Positions 12,100 to 23,830 of a stretch of 64,000 nucleotides of DNA are shown in pieces (position 1 is the first letter of the stretch; each line of letters starts with the position of its first letter). The notes beneath the pieces are model-generated. The model saw only the letters and a list, made by a program, of their open reading frames with translations, made no database searches and was not told where the DNA came from. This DNA comes from Odobenus rosmarus divergens. Lineage: Eukaryota > Chordata > Mammalia > Carnivora > Odobenidae. The DNA is taken from NCBI RefSeq assembly GCF_000321225.1, contig NW_004450566.1:3385824-3449823 (forward strand), read 5' to 3'. Position numbers and translations under genes: made by a program.

Positions 12100-12780
12100 A
12101 AGTTCACATGCTTTCATTTGCCTTAGCCTGCTTCTTCAGCAGGGCATTTTGTTACTGGAATTACTTGGTAACCACAGAAAGGCACTAATGAGAAGCTGCC
12201 ATGGCAATCTTGAGAATTCTTCAAAAGTCTTGCTTGTAAGATTCATTAGGCTGCATTATCATATTGAGTTCATCTTGTTTGAAACATTGTCATTATTTCC
12301 TTTTTGGCCACATAGGATGAAAAGCCAAGGATTTTGCCATCCAAAGAAATGCAACAGTTTTGTTGTTTTATTTTTTTTTCCTATACTTGACTCATTAATT
12401 GGAAACATATTTTGCCATTTCTGACCTTTATGAGCAGTAGCAGCTCAGGATCTTTGGCTCTCTCCAACACGAGATGCTTCAGAGACTGTAAGGCAATCAC
12501 AAATTCTAATGACAGCAGACCACTTTGTACTCCATGGTAATTCTCACCTCGCAGGGGCAATGCATTGCAGATGCACCATTGTCAAGGAGCTGCCATAGAG
12601 ACCACGTTTTTTGAAATCAGGATGAGTCTTTACAGCGATTCTGTGTGTGTCATTTGCAGTATTCTTATCCTGATGATTATTGTCATTTATATAGTGCAAT
12701 TTAAGTGGTTTCTGAGATGCTTTGTATACTCAGGCCAACTCGTTTCCATTTGAAACTTTAGTTCAACAGTTTCAATTTGG
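12100..12780. other. Candidate conserved noncoding segment
   Basis: The base composition is more balanced than that of its flanks, and no transposon is recognisable. Homeobox-like ATTA/TAAT words, gccatggcaatc (a possible RFX or SOX-like context) and tgccataga occur, but no motif is diagnostic. The frames at 12149-12424 and 12565-12753 show no protein features. Calling it conserved is inference from texture only; it needs an alignment. Confidence 0.3.
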
Positions 12781-12948
12781 AACTTCCAGAGTTTAGCAAA
12801 TAACCCTTGCTTGTCATACAGGTTGTTTTGAAATACAATAAACTCCATTTCTCAATTACTACAAGATCGGGTTTCTTCTCTTCTTTTTCCATCACAGCCT
12901 TACATTTGTTCTTATGGCCTTGAGTCACGTATTAGTACACTTTTCCAC

Positions 12949-13142
12949 GATCCTTATAATTCTTATATTTTTCTTCTATCTTCTTTAGCGTCTATCACAG
13001 TTCGAGGCACATGGTAACAACCCAGCACAAATGGAATTCTTATAATTCCAGGATCCTTATAATTCTTATATTTTTCTTCTATCTTCTTTAGCGTCTATCA
13101 CAGTTCGAAGCACATGGTAACAACCCAGCACAAATGGAATTC
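12949..13142 (+). repeat. Tandem duplication, 103-bp period
   Basis: A 91-base unit at 12949-13039 is repeated at 13052-13142 with a single difference (ttcgaggcac versus ttcgaagcac). The spacer between the copies is 12 bases. No transposon is recognised in the unit. Confidence 0.95.
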
Positions 13143-13411
13143 CTCTTCCTTCCCTCCTTCCTGCCATTCTTGCATCCTTTCATTCTTTTGGACATATTTT
13201 CTACATACGATTTCATTGTTGACACAGATTTAAAGAGTTACCAGGTTGAAATGATCGCATAACCCACTAATTCTTAGCAGGGTGTTAAGGACCACAAGAA
13301 TCACTTGAAAGAGCAAAGAAGGGAAAGAATGAGTGGGGAGGATAATGCATGTGCAGTGACTCAGATACACTTTACTGACTGCTAAAAGAACTATTATTAA
13401 TTTATTACCAC

Positions 13412-13596
13412 GATTCTCAAAGTATGGCCCTGGGTTTGCAGGAATGGCATCACCTGAGAATTGTTTAGTATGTAAATTTTTGAGTCCCACTCTAGACCTA
13501 CTCAATTAGAAATTCTGAGATTGGGGACCAGCATTCCAGTTTCTAAGAAGCTCTCTTGTTGATGTTGAGGCATGCTCATGTTTGAAAACTGCTCAT
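13412..13596 (+). mobile_element. MER5A-like hAT-Charlie MITE
   Basis: The left end acgattctcaaagtatggcc, the internal ggcatcacctgagaattg and gtcccactctagacctac, and the right end tgtttgaaaactgct follow the MER5A consensus in order. Its ends (ATTCTCAAAG and TTTGAAAACT) are the degraded terminal inverted repeats. Non-autonomous and long dead. Confidence 0.8.
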
Positions 13597-14584
13597 GTCC
13601 AAACCTACATTTACACAGGGAACAGAGAACAGAGAAGTCAGGTGGTGATTCAAGGTCATATAGCTAGTTCATATAAGCATGCTTGTAGACATTCCAGGTC
13701 TACTTACCCACACCATGAGAGAACTAGTTCCAAGTTTAGGTGTGCCCTTGCATGGCAAATACTGCTCCTCCCTCAATTCAACATGTCCATATAAAAGTTA
13801 ATTTTATGTATGGCAATCATCGAGGGTACAATAAACATATACAAAAGACTTAGGAATTTGAATTGGCTGAATGATTTCTGAATGTTCAGATCTAAATCTC
13901 CTATTATACTTCATCTGACAATTTGTTTCTTAAAACCTAAAATCTTCTTACACGTATAGTTAATGTAAAATTAAAGCAGAGCTACTCCTATTTTCTTTTA
14001 TTAAGACATCTTGATTCTTTTTTGATAGCACACTCTATTTTCACAAATCCCATCCCTTTACCTTCATATGGCAGCACCATAAAAACTTATATTCCCTTTG
14101 TGCACATCTTTCTATCATTTGGACTTCTCTGTTTTTATTTATATAGGTCTGCCTACTGGTTATGTTTATATTTACTTGAACTACTTGGTAGGAGAGTCCC
14201 TACATGAATACTCTAGAAATGAACATGAGAAAAATGAAGCCTGATGATTCTTTCCTTAGAAATAACACTTTATTGATGCTGAAAATTGAGTTGTAATCTA
14301 CCTGCTGTGGATGACTATATGAGCATCTTTCCTTCCTCCTATTTTTCTTAGACTCATAAGGAGAAAAAAAATATTTGGTTTGTGAAAGAAGGTTTCCAAC
14401 AGAAAAGGTATGCAGAAACGGCTGAAAGCTATTTGAAGATAACTTACAATCAAGAAATGACTATTATACTTTCTAGCATCTTATCTTGAAAATTCCTTGG
14501 GATCATTTCATAAGTGGCACCATCACCACATATGGTCCAGGTCACGAAGCACTCTGTATAATGGCGAAGAGTATGGTTTGAGAA
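13597..14584. other. Mostly unassigned; MIR-like patch
   Basis: At about 13640-13700 the phrase gattcaaggtcatatagcta resembles minus-strand MIR ('caaggtcacacagcta'). The remainder, including frames at 13582-13794 and 14022-14207, is not recognised. Confidence 0.4.
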
Positions 14585-15060
14585 GCGCGGTAGACAGAAT
14601 AATTCCCTATCCCCCTACCCCAAGATATCCACATTCCAACCCCAGGGACCTAGGAATATGTTCAGTTACCTGGCAAAAGGGGGATTCAAGATTACAGATA
14701 GAATTAAAGTTGCTAATTGCCTGACACCAAAATGGGGAGATTGCCATCAGAAGGGTTCTTGCAAGTTGAAGAGAAAAGCAAAATAGCAGAGTCAGAGGGA
14801 GATGTGACTATGGAGGAAAAAAATGCGATGTTGGCTTTGAAAATGGAGGAAGAAGGTCAAGGTATATGGGCAGCCTCTCTAACCTGAAAAAGGCAAGGAA
14901 GCAGTTTCTCCTCTAGAAAGTAACACAGCCCTATCAACACAGTGATTTTAGTCCTGTGAGACCCATGTAGGACTTCACAGAACTATAATCTAAATTTGTG
15001 TTGTTTTGAGCCACTAACTTTATAGCAATTTGTTAACAGCAACAATGAAAAATTAATGCA
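14585..15060 (+). mobile_element. Solo LTR, ERVL-MaLR type (MLT1-like)
   Basis: The segment follows an ancient mammalian MaLR LTR from gtagacagaataattccc to its end. Landmarks in order are aggaatatgttcagttacct (14652), ggctttgaaaatggaggaag (14834), and tttgtgttgttttgagccac (14994) ahead of the 'tttgttacagcagcaa' terminal phrase at 15030. No internal retroviral coding sequence adjoins it, so it is a solo LTR. The exact subfamily is not resolved. Confidence 0.65.
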
Positions 15061-15069
15061 GGAAATAAT

Positions 15070-15180
15070 ATAGATCTGGATTTGAATCTCAGCTTTACCT
15101 CTGCCTAGGTGTGTCCTTGAGAAACTTTCTTAAACTCTGAGCTTTAGTTCATTCATCAACAAAATGTGTTTAGAATAAAA
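15070..15180 (+). repeat. MIR fragment
   Basis: gatctggatttgaatctcag, then tttacctctgcctaggtgtg, tccttgagaaactttcttaa and ctgagctttagttcattcat track the MIR core in order on the plus strand. Confidence 0.7.
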
Positions 15181-17676
15181 TAGAATTTTAAAAACTCTCC
15201 CTCTGCTAATACTCCAGTGCACGTGTTGTGTTTCATTACTGACTTTATTCCAACTGATGATATAAGGGCACAGTATCTTCAGCTTTGAATCTCTATTAAG
15301 GCTTTGGATTCCTCTGAATCCAGCTGGCATTTGGGAGAAAAGAGGTGGAGAAGATATTTCCACTTTTCAACCATTTTTCTCTAGAAGTTACATATTTCAC
15401 TTGTGATCACATTTCCTCTAGAGAATAATTCATATAGCCACATCCAGATGTAAGCAGGTCTGCAAAATATAGTCCCCAGCTGGTGAACACTGCCAGGTGA
15501 CAATTATAAACTGTGAAAAGAGAAGCAAACCTTTTTGGTGAGCAGTGAAGCCACCTTAGCCTCTTTAGAGAAACAAAGACCTAAAAGAGGGCCCAGAAGT
15601 CATCTACTGTGGACCTAAATCTGGGTAGTCTGGTTAGATTTTCTCATTTTCCAAAATGATAGGCATCATGTTATCCATCAATAAACACCTTTTTGTGCCA
15701 GAGTTTTAAGAGTTTAAAATGATAAATAATATTTATAAAATCATTTTGCTCATGCTTGCCATTTTATATGTGCAATATATGTTAACAGTTTAAATGTATA
15801 TCCATTAATTTTGCATATTAATGGCAGTGACCAATACAGGAATATTTTTTGCCTGGGTGAGCCAAATACACAGAGATTGATTAAAAAAAAAAAAAGGTAC
15901 ATTTAGTGATGCTAAAATAGAGAATACTCATCTGACCTTTATTTGGGAAAGATATTTAGAGGCAGTAAACACATATATGTTTCTAAAAAGGGTGTTTTCA
16001 GTCACTTCCAAATAAATGAGAGCTACCTATTTATTCAATGTTAATATCACAGCTTATAAGGTTTACCTCAAGCATATTGGTGGTAATTAGGAGACACAAG
16101 ATTTCAGTTTTTCAGAAGAAATTCACTTCTTAGAAATGTAGTGCAATCTGTTGTTTGCTCATCATTAAACATATGTTGTTTTGATTAGTTCAGAATGAAA
16201 ATAATGACCCAATTTAAAGTATCCTTAATTTATTTGCCAAGTTTTAAATATATTTTCCTCTTATCTCAGCATGACATATATTTATGCAAACCCCTTTTGG
16301 CTTATTTTTTGGAAGATGAATAAATGTCTTAAGCACCTACATGTGCTGTGTATTCCTATATATCTTTCAAGAAGTTTTTTTTTTCTTTTTGCTTGAAGCA
16401 AGACATGACATTAAGTATTCAACCAAAGGAAGTCCCAAGAAGCTAACATCCATAGAAGGTTTACCATGACAGTTTTTCACCAAACTCCTTCATTTGCATA
16501 GCAGTCTTCAAAGACATAAGCATATGATTTTTATAAATATGAAAAAATAATAATAAATTTTAACTTCATTAAGTTGTGATCACTGTGCCTTTGAACTCTC
16601 TTACCCTTCATCATGCTTCCCCTCCTAAATACAGGTATATATAAGTCTGCTTTGTTTCTGTTGCCTTTTCCAACTTATAAAATCTTTAAAAAACAATTAA
16701 ACTCCTTAAAAATAATTATATCATTTTAGGAAATACTGAAGTTTCCGTAAATTAAATCAGAGGAAATTCCCAGGGACTATGATTTTGCCGCCAGCTTTCA
16801 ACAGGGGCATCTTGTTGTTAAATGCTTTTAGATAAACTGTAAGTTGTTAGTATCTACAGATCTTTATGTGCTGCAATTTTTGCCTTAATAATTCATACGT
16901 GTTCCTTTTGAGCTTGTAGATGTCGTTGCACATGGACACTCCACTAGAGATTTTTTCTGTATAGAAGATGCTTTTAAGTATTGTGAGGGGTTATAACAGA
17001 GAGTGATATAAATTACTGAAGTTGACTGGGATTCTCATTCAATGGTATGTTTTCCACACTTTCTTTCCTGAGCTTGGGGCCTGGCTAGGGGTATTTGAAA
17101 GAAGAAATGAGAATGAGAAAAGAATATCTAGCGTTCAACCTCTCAAGTCCGTTCCACTTTTGTAAATATCTGGTAGGTGTCTGTGTACTTTGTTCCTGAG
17201 CATTACATGGGTTTAATCCTATGTCACTGGCTAGGAGTTCAAGTGGGGCTTGGAGAGAAGATACTTGTCTTTCCATGAGAGAAACTCATCTTGGGAGATG
17301 AAAACTCATCTGAAGAAAATAATTATTGGGAGATTTTCTGGTAAACATTGATTCACTAGATTGTTGTCTTCCTTAAAGTTGCTTCCTGCTCCTTTGATGA
17401 CTCAACACCCTCTTTTTAAGCTACTAACTAGGATCTGCATGTTCTTGATTATCAGATCTCAGTCTGAGATATTTACCTAAGAATGAAGCTAGATGAATTT
17501 GGAATAAGACTAGTACAGTAAGCAGTTCAAATATTCACATTATTCTTGCTTTAAAAATCTCATTCATCAGTTATATTTAGATAAAAATATTAAAATATCT
17601 TCATGTGTAACAGTTCTTTTATAGTATTCAATTGCTTTTGAATAGTATCATCAGCAATAAGAAAATGTTTTGTATA
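15181..17676. other. Unassigned AT-rich noncoding DNA, 2.5 kb
   Basis: No repeat family, RNA gene or convincing frame is seen. Minus-strand frames at 15130-15363 and 17085-17276 have no domain features. A short A-run lies at 15883-15895. This is one of the longest repeat-poor stretches and may hold conserved noncoding elements. Confidence 0.45.
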
Positions 17677-17688
17677 TGAAGCAAAAAT

Positions 17689-17881
17689 TTCTTTTTGAGA
17701 GAGAGAGAGAAAGAGAGTGTGACTGGGGGGAGGGGCAAAGGGAGAGTGGGAGAGAGGATCTCAAGCAGGCTGCATGCTCAGCATGGAGCCCGATGCTGGC
17801 TCAATCTTACAACCCTGAGATCATGACCTGAGCCGAAATCAAGGGTCTCATGCTTCACCAACTGAGCTACCCACGTGCCCC
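17689..17881 (-). mobile_element. tRNA-derived carnivore SINE, older subtype
   Basis: Minus-strand SINE with the variant internal tctcaagcaggctgcatgct instead of the younger 'gcttcccgc' version. Perfect target-site duplication TGAAGCAAAAAT at 17677-17688 and 17882-17893. Confidence 0.9.
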
Positions 17882-17924
17882 TGAAGCAAAAATATTCTTA
17901 TTATTCAGGATAGGAGCAAAGAGG

Positions 17925-18605
17925 AGGTAGCTGGGTTTAATTCTTCTAATTGTCAGTCTTTTCAGTTTTAGCCAATCAAATGGGTATGAAATGTATCACT
18001 TTGGGGTTTTCATTAATATTTCCCTTATGACTAATATTCTTGAGCAATTTTTTGTGTATTTATTGGCCATTTCTATTTTAAGTTGTGAATTGTCTGAATT
18101 ATCTCTTCTTCTCCATTTTTTAAATTGTCGTTTTCTTTATTGTTTGTTTACTTGTAAGCCTTCATTGTATATTATGAATAATAATCCTTTGTTAGATATT
18201 TATATTGTGAAAATTTTCCAGTCTGTGATTTGCCTTTTGATGAGTAGGAGTTTTAAATTTGATGAAATCCAATATATTATTATCTTTTTAATTTTGTAGC
18301 CAGTGCTTTTTTATCATCTTTTAAGAAATATTTGCCTATTCCAACCTCTGGAAAATATTTTTCTTTGCTTGCTTCTAGAGGCTCTATTTATTTTTTTAAT
18401 CTTAAAAATCAGATGTATAATCCATCTTAAATTACTTTTGTTGTAAGATGTGAGGCAGGGGCTGAGATTCAACTTTTTCCATACATTTGTTCAAACAATG
18501 TATTATATTTTTTGTTTCTGAACTCTACTGTTCAGTTTTTCAAAATATCTAGGCTTATGCCACTATCATACTTCCCTGATTAGGTAGCTTTATAATAAAT
18601 CTTTT
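17925..18605 (-). mobile_element. Old L1, ORF2 C-terminal region and 3' part
   Basis: Antisense reading follows the well-known L1 order: tcaaatgggtatgaaatgta, cttattggccattt-like text at 18060, ttgttagatatttatattgt, gagttttaaatttgatgaaa, and tgaggcaggggctgagattc. The 102-codon plus frame at 17991-18299 is antisense to L1. Many indels break the ORF2 reading. Confidence 0.65.
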
Positions 18606-18614
18606 AATCAGTTA

Positions 18615-19090
18615 GCTTTATTAAATAAAAATTCAACTGAGTAAATTTTAAAGATCTAACTGGCTTTTATGAATCAATTCATGAATTGGGCAGCATCCCG
18701 TCTAACAAGTACAGGGGAATGCCAAAGGAAAAGATTTTTGAAGGCCTGACAAACAAGTCCTAGGCAGAAAAAAATAATCATTTCATGTGAGCCAACCTTT
18801 CTTTGGGGACAAAGGGTCTTATTAGGTGGATTATCTCATTTTACAAAAGGGTCTTATTAGGTGGATTACCTCATCTTCCTTTGGGGAAGGAGAGGGCCTG
18901 TGTGACAGACTGCCTTACTGGTACTGAGTGGAAAAGCCCTGACTGACCAGTTAAGACTCTATTTCTGGGGAAGATCAAAACTATAATCAGGCTAGGTATT
19001 AAACCCTCATTTTGTAACCTGGCCTAGCATGACTGACTCCACTTTGCACCTGTGGTTTTCTTTTTAACCACTTAAGTCTTCTAACTTTGT
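18615..19090. mobile_element. Possible LTR fragment (ERVL-like), unassigned
   Basis: aagatctaactggcttttat, tcatgaattgggcagcatcc and, later, tttgtaacctggcctagcat followed by gactgactccactttgcacc read like parts of a retrovirus-like LTR, but I cannot place the family. A 35-bp-period tandem repeat lies inside at 18811-18874. Confidence 0.35.
18811..18874 (+). repeat. Tandem duplication, 35-bp period
   Basis: AAAGGGTCTTATTAGGTGGA followed by TTATCTCAT at 18811-18839 recurs at 18846-18874 with one T-to-C change. Confidence 0.9.
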
Positions 19091-19333
19091 TCCTCTTTCT
19101 TCATCATTGTTGTGGCTGTTATTCTAGTTCCTTAGCATGTTGTGTCACAATTTATTAAGTTCTTACCTTTCAGTTTCAAACAATCCTAGTCTGTCCTTTT
19201 TGTGATGCTGGAGATTTGATTCTGTAAATTACTTTTCTCCTTTGACTTAAGCTCTGACTTTTTCTCCTTAAGCTCTGCCAGTTTCATGCACTACAGGGAC
19301 ATGACACTGCAAGGTGAAGGACTATGCATTAGA

Positions 19334-19373
19334 TTTTTGTTTGTTTGTTTGTTTGTTTGTTTGTTTGTTTTTG
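19334..19373. repeat. (TTTG)n microsatellite
   Basis: Eight to nine consecutive GTTT units flanked by T-runs. Confidence 0.95.
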
Positions 19374-19959
19374 CTGGAAAACTTCCTGAAAGCTTGCAGT
19401 TCCTAGAAACACCACTTTAGCATCTCCACAGTGACAGCAGAGCCCAGGCTTACACCCTTTCCTTTACTCTCTCAGCTCCATTTGCACTATAAGTGCCTCA
19501 CATTCAAGCTTTACCCAAATCCCTCTATGTGGCCACCACTCAAAAATAGATATGACTTCATCTGTGACCCAAACTGTCTTCATCAGTATGAGCCAGAAAG
19601 ACCAGAGATGCTTAGAACATGGTGTAGAAGGGGACCTCAGGCTCAGGTCCACTTGTTAATTTGGTCCCATAGGCCCCTCACCTCAGAGAGGTAAAAGAGA
19701 GCAATTGTGAGTGTCCTAGAGCAAGGAGCCCAGGGCATGGAAACTCTTGCCTGCCTCTAAATGTGATTCTGCTTGTAATGTTCATTAATATATTCAAGAC
19801 ATGTAATAAGGATTACATATGTTGTGCCTGACTATGTGTAATATGCTGATTATTCCACAACCAACAGGAAATAGCCTTATTTTTCCGTAAGTATTCAGGA
19901 AGAGGCAATTACTTCTACTCACAGTGTTCTATTGTTTGGATTTGTTGTAATGAGTATAG
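19374..19959. other. Unassigned noncoding DNA
   Basis: Two frames, 19431-19694 (+) and 19464-19652 (-), overlap antisense over a C-rich patch. Neither shows protein features or splice context that I trust. Confidence 0.45.
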
Positions 19960-20480
19960 ACAAGCTTTATAAAAATAGGCTGGAAAAAGACATTTGCAAT
20001 GCTTAAAACTGATGGTGGAATAATACAGAGAACATCTAAAAAACTCTTGTGATTTAACATGAAAAGTAGAAATATCACAAAAGAAGTTGGCAAGGGATAT
20101 GAGCAATTTAGAGAGGAAAAAAATCAGGGGCCTTACAAACATAAGGAGAAAATCTCAAAATCTTCCACATTCAGATAAAGCAAATTGAAACAAAATTATC
20201 TATTGCTATTTATTATTAGATCATCACAATTTAGAAGTCTAAATAATCCATTCTAAATTATAAAAATATCTCTGCAAGATAAACAGTGGGTAATGGCAGG
20301 AAACTGGTCATTAAGTCATCAAATATGATATTAGATACATAGTTCCCAGAGTTGCATGGAATATTAAAGAGGGCAAAATATAGGACATATCCTGTTGGTG
20401 TTTGTAGACTTAACAAAGGTAAATTTAGCAACAGTCTAAAATAGGGAAGGAGAAAATCTAATGGGTTAGGGAAAAAACAT
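19960..20480 (+). mobile_element. Very old L1-like (L1 or HAL1) ORF2 fragment
   Basis: Plus-strand order ggaaaaagacatttgcaatg, aagtagaaatatcacaaaag, ataaagcaaattgaaacaaa and ggaatattaaagagggcaaa parallels the L1 ORF2 C-terminal region ('gacatttctcaaaagaagat ... atgcaaatcaaaaccacaat'). No frame is maintained. Confidence 0.45.
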
Positions 20481-20941
20481 GTGGTTTCAGATTGAGCTGT
20501 ATCTTGAAGAAAGTTAAACACGAATGATCAGGTAAAGGAGAACAACCAGAAGCCAAGAAAGCAGGAGCCGAGGAGTCCAGAAGGAAATTAATAATTTAAA
20601 TTAATATTTTGTATAAATACAACAAAAATATTAATACACTTGAGAAATCCATGGTAAGATTTTAAGGCCCTGTTCTCTGTAAGACAGCAACGTCAGGCAC
20701 AGAGTGAAGTAATTATATTTGCGTAAGAGATTATGATGTCCATTAAATAATTAGAGTCATTTGTTTGCTCACATTTTTGGAATCTTTTGAGTCCCCCACC
20801 ATTCCTTTCTCTCTTTCTGTGTTTATGCCAGAAGCTTCACTGGCAGTTGGAGTTAGTCTTACCAAGCCAGCATTCCAATACACCCAAAAGGAAGATCTCT
20901 ATCAGGGGACACACACAAGAATCCAGGAAATAAAAAATAAT

Positions 20942-20967
20942 ATTAATTAATTAATTAATTAATTAAT
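20942..20967. repeat. (TTAA)n tract
   Basis: Six to seven consecutive TTAA units. Confidence 0.95.
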
Positions 20968-21079
20968 ACATGCCTACAATATGCAAATTCTAAACAGCAG
21001 GATTTTACTTTGTCTTTCTGGGCTTATTCTTCTTCATATCCCTTTGTTTTATATGATCATTTTATATAACCATTATTTT

Positions 21080-21115
21080 ACACACACACACACACACACA
21101 CATACACGCACACAC
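21080..21115. repeat. (CA)n microsatellite
   Basis: About eleven pure CA units followed by an imperfect catacacgcacacac extension. Confidence 0.95.
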
Positions 21116-21340
21116 TCTTTCTAAACAAATGTAAATGGATTAACCACTTACATAGTTTACCTTCTGGAATGTATCAGTTCTAAGTCTATTGATTACAAAC
21201 TTTCTATGGGATGAGTCCTAGAAAGTCATTTTACAGATACTGTTGGGTATAGAATTCTGATAGTTCAGTACCAGGAATCTGGATCCTTTTGGTTACATTT
21301 TAGTTTGTTGCTCTAAGAATAAGATGAATAGCACCTTCTA

Positions 21341-21790
21341 CGGTGAGTGCTGTGAATTGTGTTAGACTGTTGAATCACAGACCTGTACCTCTGAAATAAA
21401 TAATACATTATATGTTAAAAAAAAAAAAGAAGATAGCAGGAAGGGGAAAATGAAGGGGGGGAAATCGGAGGGGGAGACAAACCATGAGAGACTATGGACT
21501 CTGAGAAACAAACTGAGGGTTCTAGAGGGGAGGGGGTTGGGGGTTGGGTTAGCCTGGTGATGGGTATTAAAGAGGGCACGTTCTGCGTGGAGCACTGGGT
21601 GTTATACACAAACAATGAATCATGGAACACTACATCAAATACTAATGATGTAATGTATGGTGATTAACATAACATAATTAAAAAAAAACATTAAGTTACC
21701 TGATAAAATTAGTGATTTTCTTAAGCATGAAAAAAAATAAATAACCAGAGAGTATGATTAAATGGTTAAAACACCAAAAAAAAAAAAAAA
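21341..21790 (+). mobile_element. Young L1 3' end with apparent 3' transduction
   Basis: A 5'-truncated carnivore L1 3' UTR begins at tgagtgctgtgaa and runs through a purine-rich block (aggaaggggaaaatgaaggg) and gcactgggtgttatacacaa to the usual end aacataacataatta at 21680. A 9-base A-run follows (21680-21688). Then come about 87 bases that are not L1 (21689-21775), an ATTAAA signal at 21757-21762 and a second A-run from 21776. The whole unit is bounded by a perfect 20-base target-site duplication, AAGATGAATAGCACCTTCTA, at 21321-21340 and 21791-21810. This is the layout of an L1 transcript that read past its own poly(A) site and carried downstream DNA with it. Confidence 0.8.
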
Positions 21791-21810
21791 AAGATGAATA
21801 GCACCTTCTA

Positions 21811-23359
21811 TGCTTCTAGAATTTCTCTGAAACACTATAGTTGGTGTGGATTGCTTTTATGTAGATTTATCTTAATGTGAAGATGCCTATATGTAAAATA
21901 TGAAGAAACTTGTCTCATTGAGGTCTGATTTCTGACAAGTGCATTTTTGAGTTAATCACTGTAGCTTCCGAGTTTTATTAAATTAGGATCGGCTTTCTGT
22001 TTACTATTATCACATCCATTGACTCTTATGGTTAAGTAGTAAGTGTCACAAATGCCTACAAAGAATGAAGTGTAGAGTCAGTTATAGGAATTTATTTGAA
22101 TGAATTATTAATATAACAAAGGCAAGACCATCATGAAAAGTACCCTTTTGATTTTGTGATTAGTAACAAAGAACCAGAATGGAAAGTCATTTTAGAAAAA
22201 AAAAAGGAATAATCAAACTGCTTAGCATCATTTAGTTAACAAATACTGATTGTGCACTGTTTACCCATCAGTGTTTTGCTGGCCAAGGCTTATGCTGCAG
22301 ATAAATATTCTTCCAATTACTGTCTTCACATGTTACTGGATTTTAAGGGAGAGGCAAAATTCCTCATTTAGTATTTGAAGTAGAATTTGTAGCATTTAAC
22401 TTAGAGAAGTAATGTTATCTTAATTTGTTAATATTCTCAACTGACCAAGACAAAAAAATCTCTCACCCAATGTGAGAGATTTATTTCATTTAAATTTATT
22501 TTTACTCATATACTCAGAAAATGCTTTGATTTCAATTTATTGCATAAGGTAGTTTTTAAAGTTCAGATATATGTGTATTAAAATGTATTACTACTCCACT
22601 CACATAGGAATGTCCTTTGGTTAGAAAAGTCAGTTCACATTTATTGCATTCATTTTAGTCTCTCTGATTAGATCTTAACTGAAACACTTTGCGTTGCCCC
22701 AGGCTAGAACACTTAGAATGGAAACAATGTTTCTGCTTAGTTCTTTTCCCATTGTATAACTAGAAAAATATCTAGTGGAATTCTTGTTTCTCTGTACTCA
22801 TGGGAAAAATCGTATCAGGACCTTTTGTTGCCCAGGGGTCAATTACTAGGATCAAGTACATGGCCATATATTAAAAGTGACACTAGCCTACTTATTATTA
22901 TTTCCTGTTTTCTTTTAAATACTAAAAGATATACATCCTGCATTTTTTTAACCAATTGCTAGACTTTGCTTCTTTTTTTACCAACAGAAAGGACCACTTG
23001 ACCAAAACTTACAGAGTTATCCCAGATGGTATAAACAACCCAGATCTTGGGTATTAGAAATTTAAGGAATTACAGTGCAGAATTTCAGATATCAGCACCA
23101 TATGGTTCCCCCTGATGATCTGCCTCTAACTGTGTGGTACAGTGATGATAATGGTCTCCTCTCTTTTTTCACTTGTGCCCACTCTACCTTCTTGGAAACT
23201 GCTGTGGACATTTGTTGCTTTGGTCAACTAAGCATCATTTTGCCTTCTGATAGAAGGAAAATTGCTTACTTTTGGAAAAATGCCTTTACCCGTTGCTTAC
23301 ACTCTTGGTCTACCCCATTGATCCCTTATTTTCAATTCATCAGCAAATCCTGTTAGCCT
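21811..23359. other. Unassigned noncoding DNA
   Basis: No repeat family is seen; an 11-bp-stem hairpin sits at 22456-22482. The plus frame at 23075-23356 (93 codons) starts without a Kozak-type context and has no recognisable domain. Confidence 0.45.
22456..22482. other. Perfect 11-bp inverted repeat
   Basis: AAATCTCTCAC and GTGAGAGATTT pair perfectly around a 5-base CCAAT loop. No T-run follows in the manner of a functional RNA 3' end. Confidence 0.85.
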
Positions 23360-23830
23360 CATATTTAAATTAAATCCATAACTGGCCCCTTTTTGTCATC
23401 TGAAAACTACCCCTGCCTCTTACTGAAGTTATTTCAAGAGCCTCCTTACTGGTGTCCTGGCTTCCCAAACTTAGCTCTCTATAATCTGTTCTCCACATAG
23501 CAGCCAGAATTTTACTAAAAAGGAAGCAAAACCATATTATTCGTCTTCAAAATATTCCGTTCTTTCCTCATCTTACAATAAAAATCAAAGTCCCTGCTGG
23601 GACTTCTATGACCTGGCCTCCTGCTGTTTCTTCAAGCTGGTCTCCTACTACATCCTATACTGCCCTCTCTCAGGCCCCTCCGGTCACACAGGGCATTTGC
23701 ACTTTCTGTTCTTTCTGCCTAAAAACACTTTGCCCAGATGTATTCATGAATTGCTCACTTACTTTCTTCTGAATATTTGAACAGTGTTTTTATCCGAATA
23801 TTTGAACAGTGCTCCATACAGAGTAAGTAA
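23360..23830 (+). repeat. L2 3' fragment
   Basis: Colinear with L2: gagcctccttactggtgtcc, acatagcagccagaatttta, aaaatcaaagtccctgctgg, ctatgacctggcctcctgct and cacagggcatttgcactttc appear in that order. A 16-base repeat GAATATTTGAACAGTG lies at 23771-23786 and 23796-23811 near the 3' edge. Confidence 0.85.

Larger units (their letters stand above)
20481..21320. other. Unassigned, with two microsatellites
   Basis: Holds a TTAA tract and a CA tract listed separately. The rest matches nothing I recognise. Confidence 0.5.

Noticed and set aside
17991..18299. 102-codon hydrophobic frame resembling a membrane protein
   Set aside because: Antisense reading of an old L1 ORF2 region.
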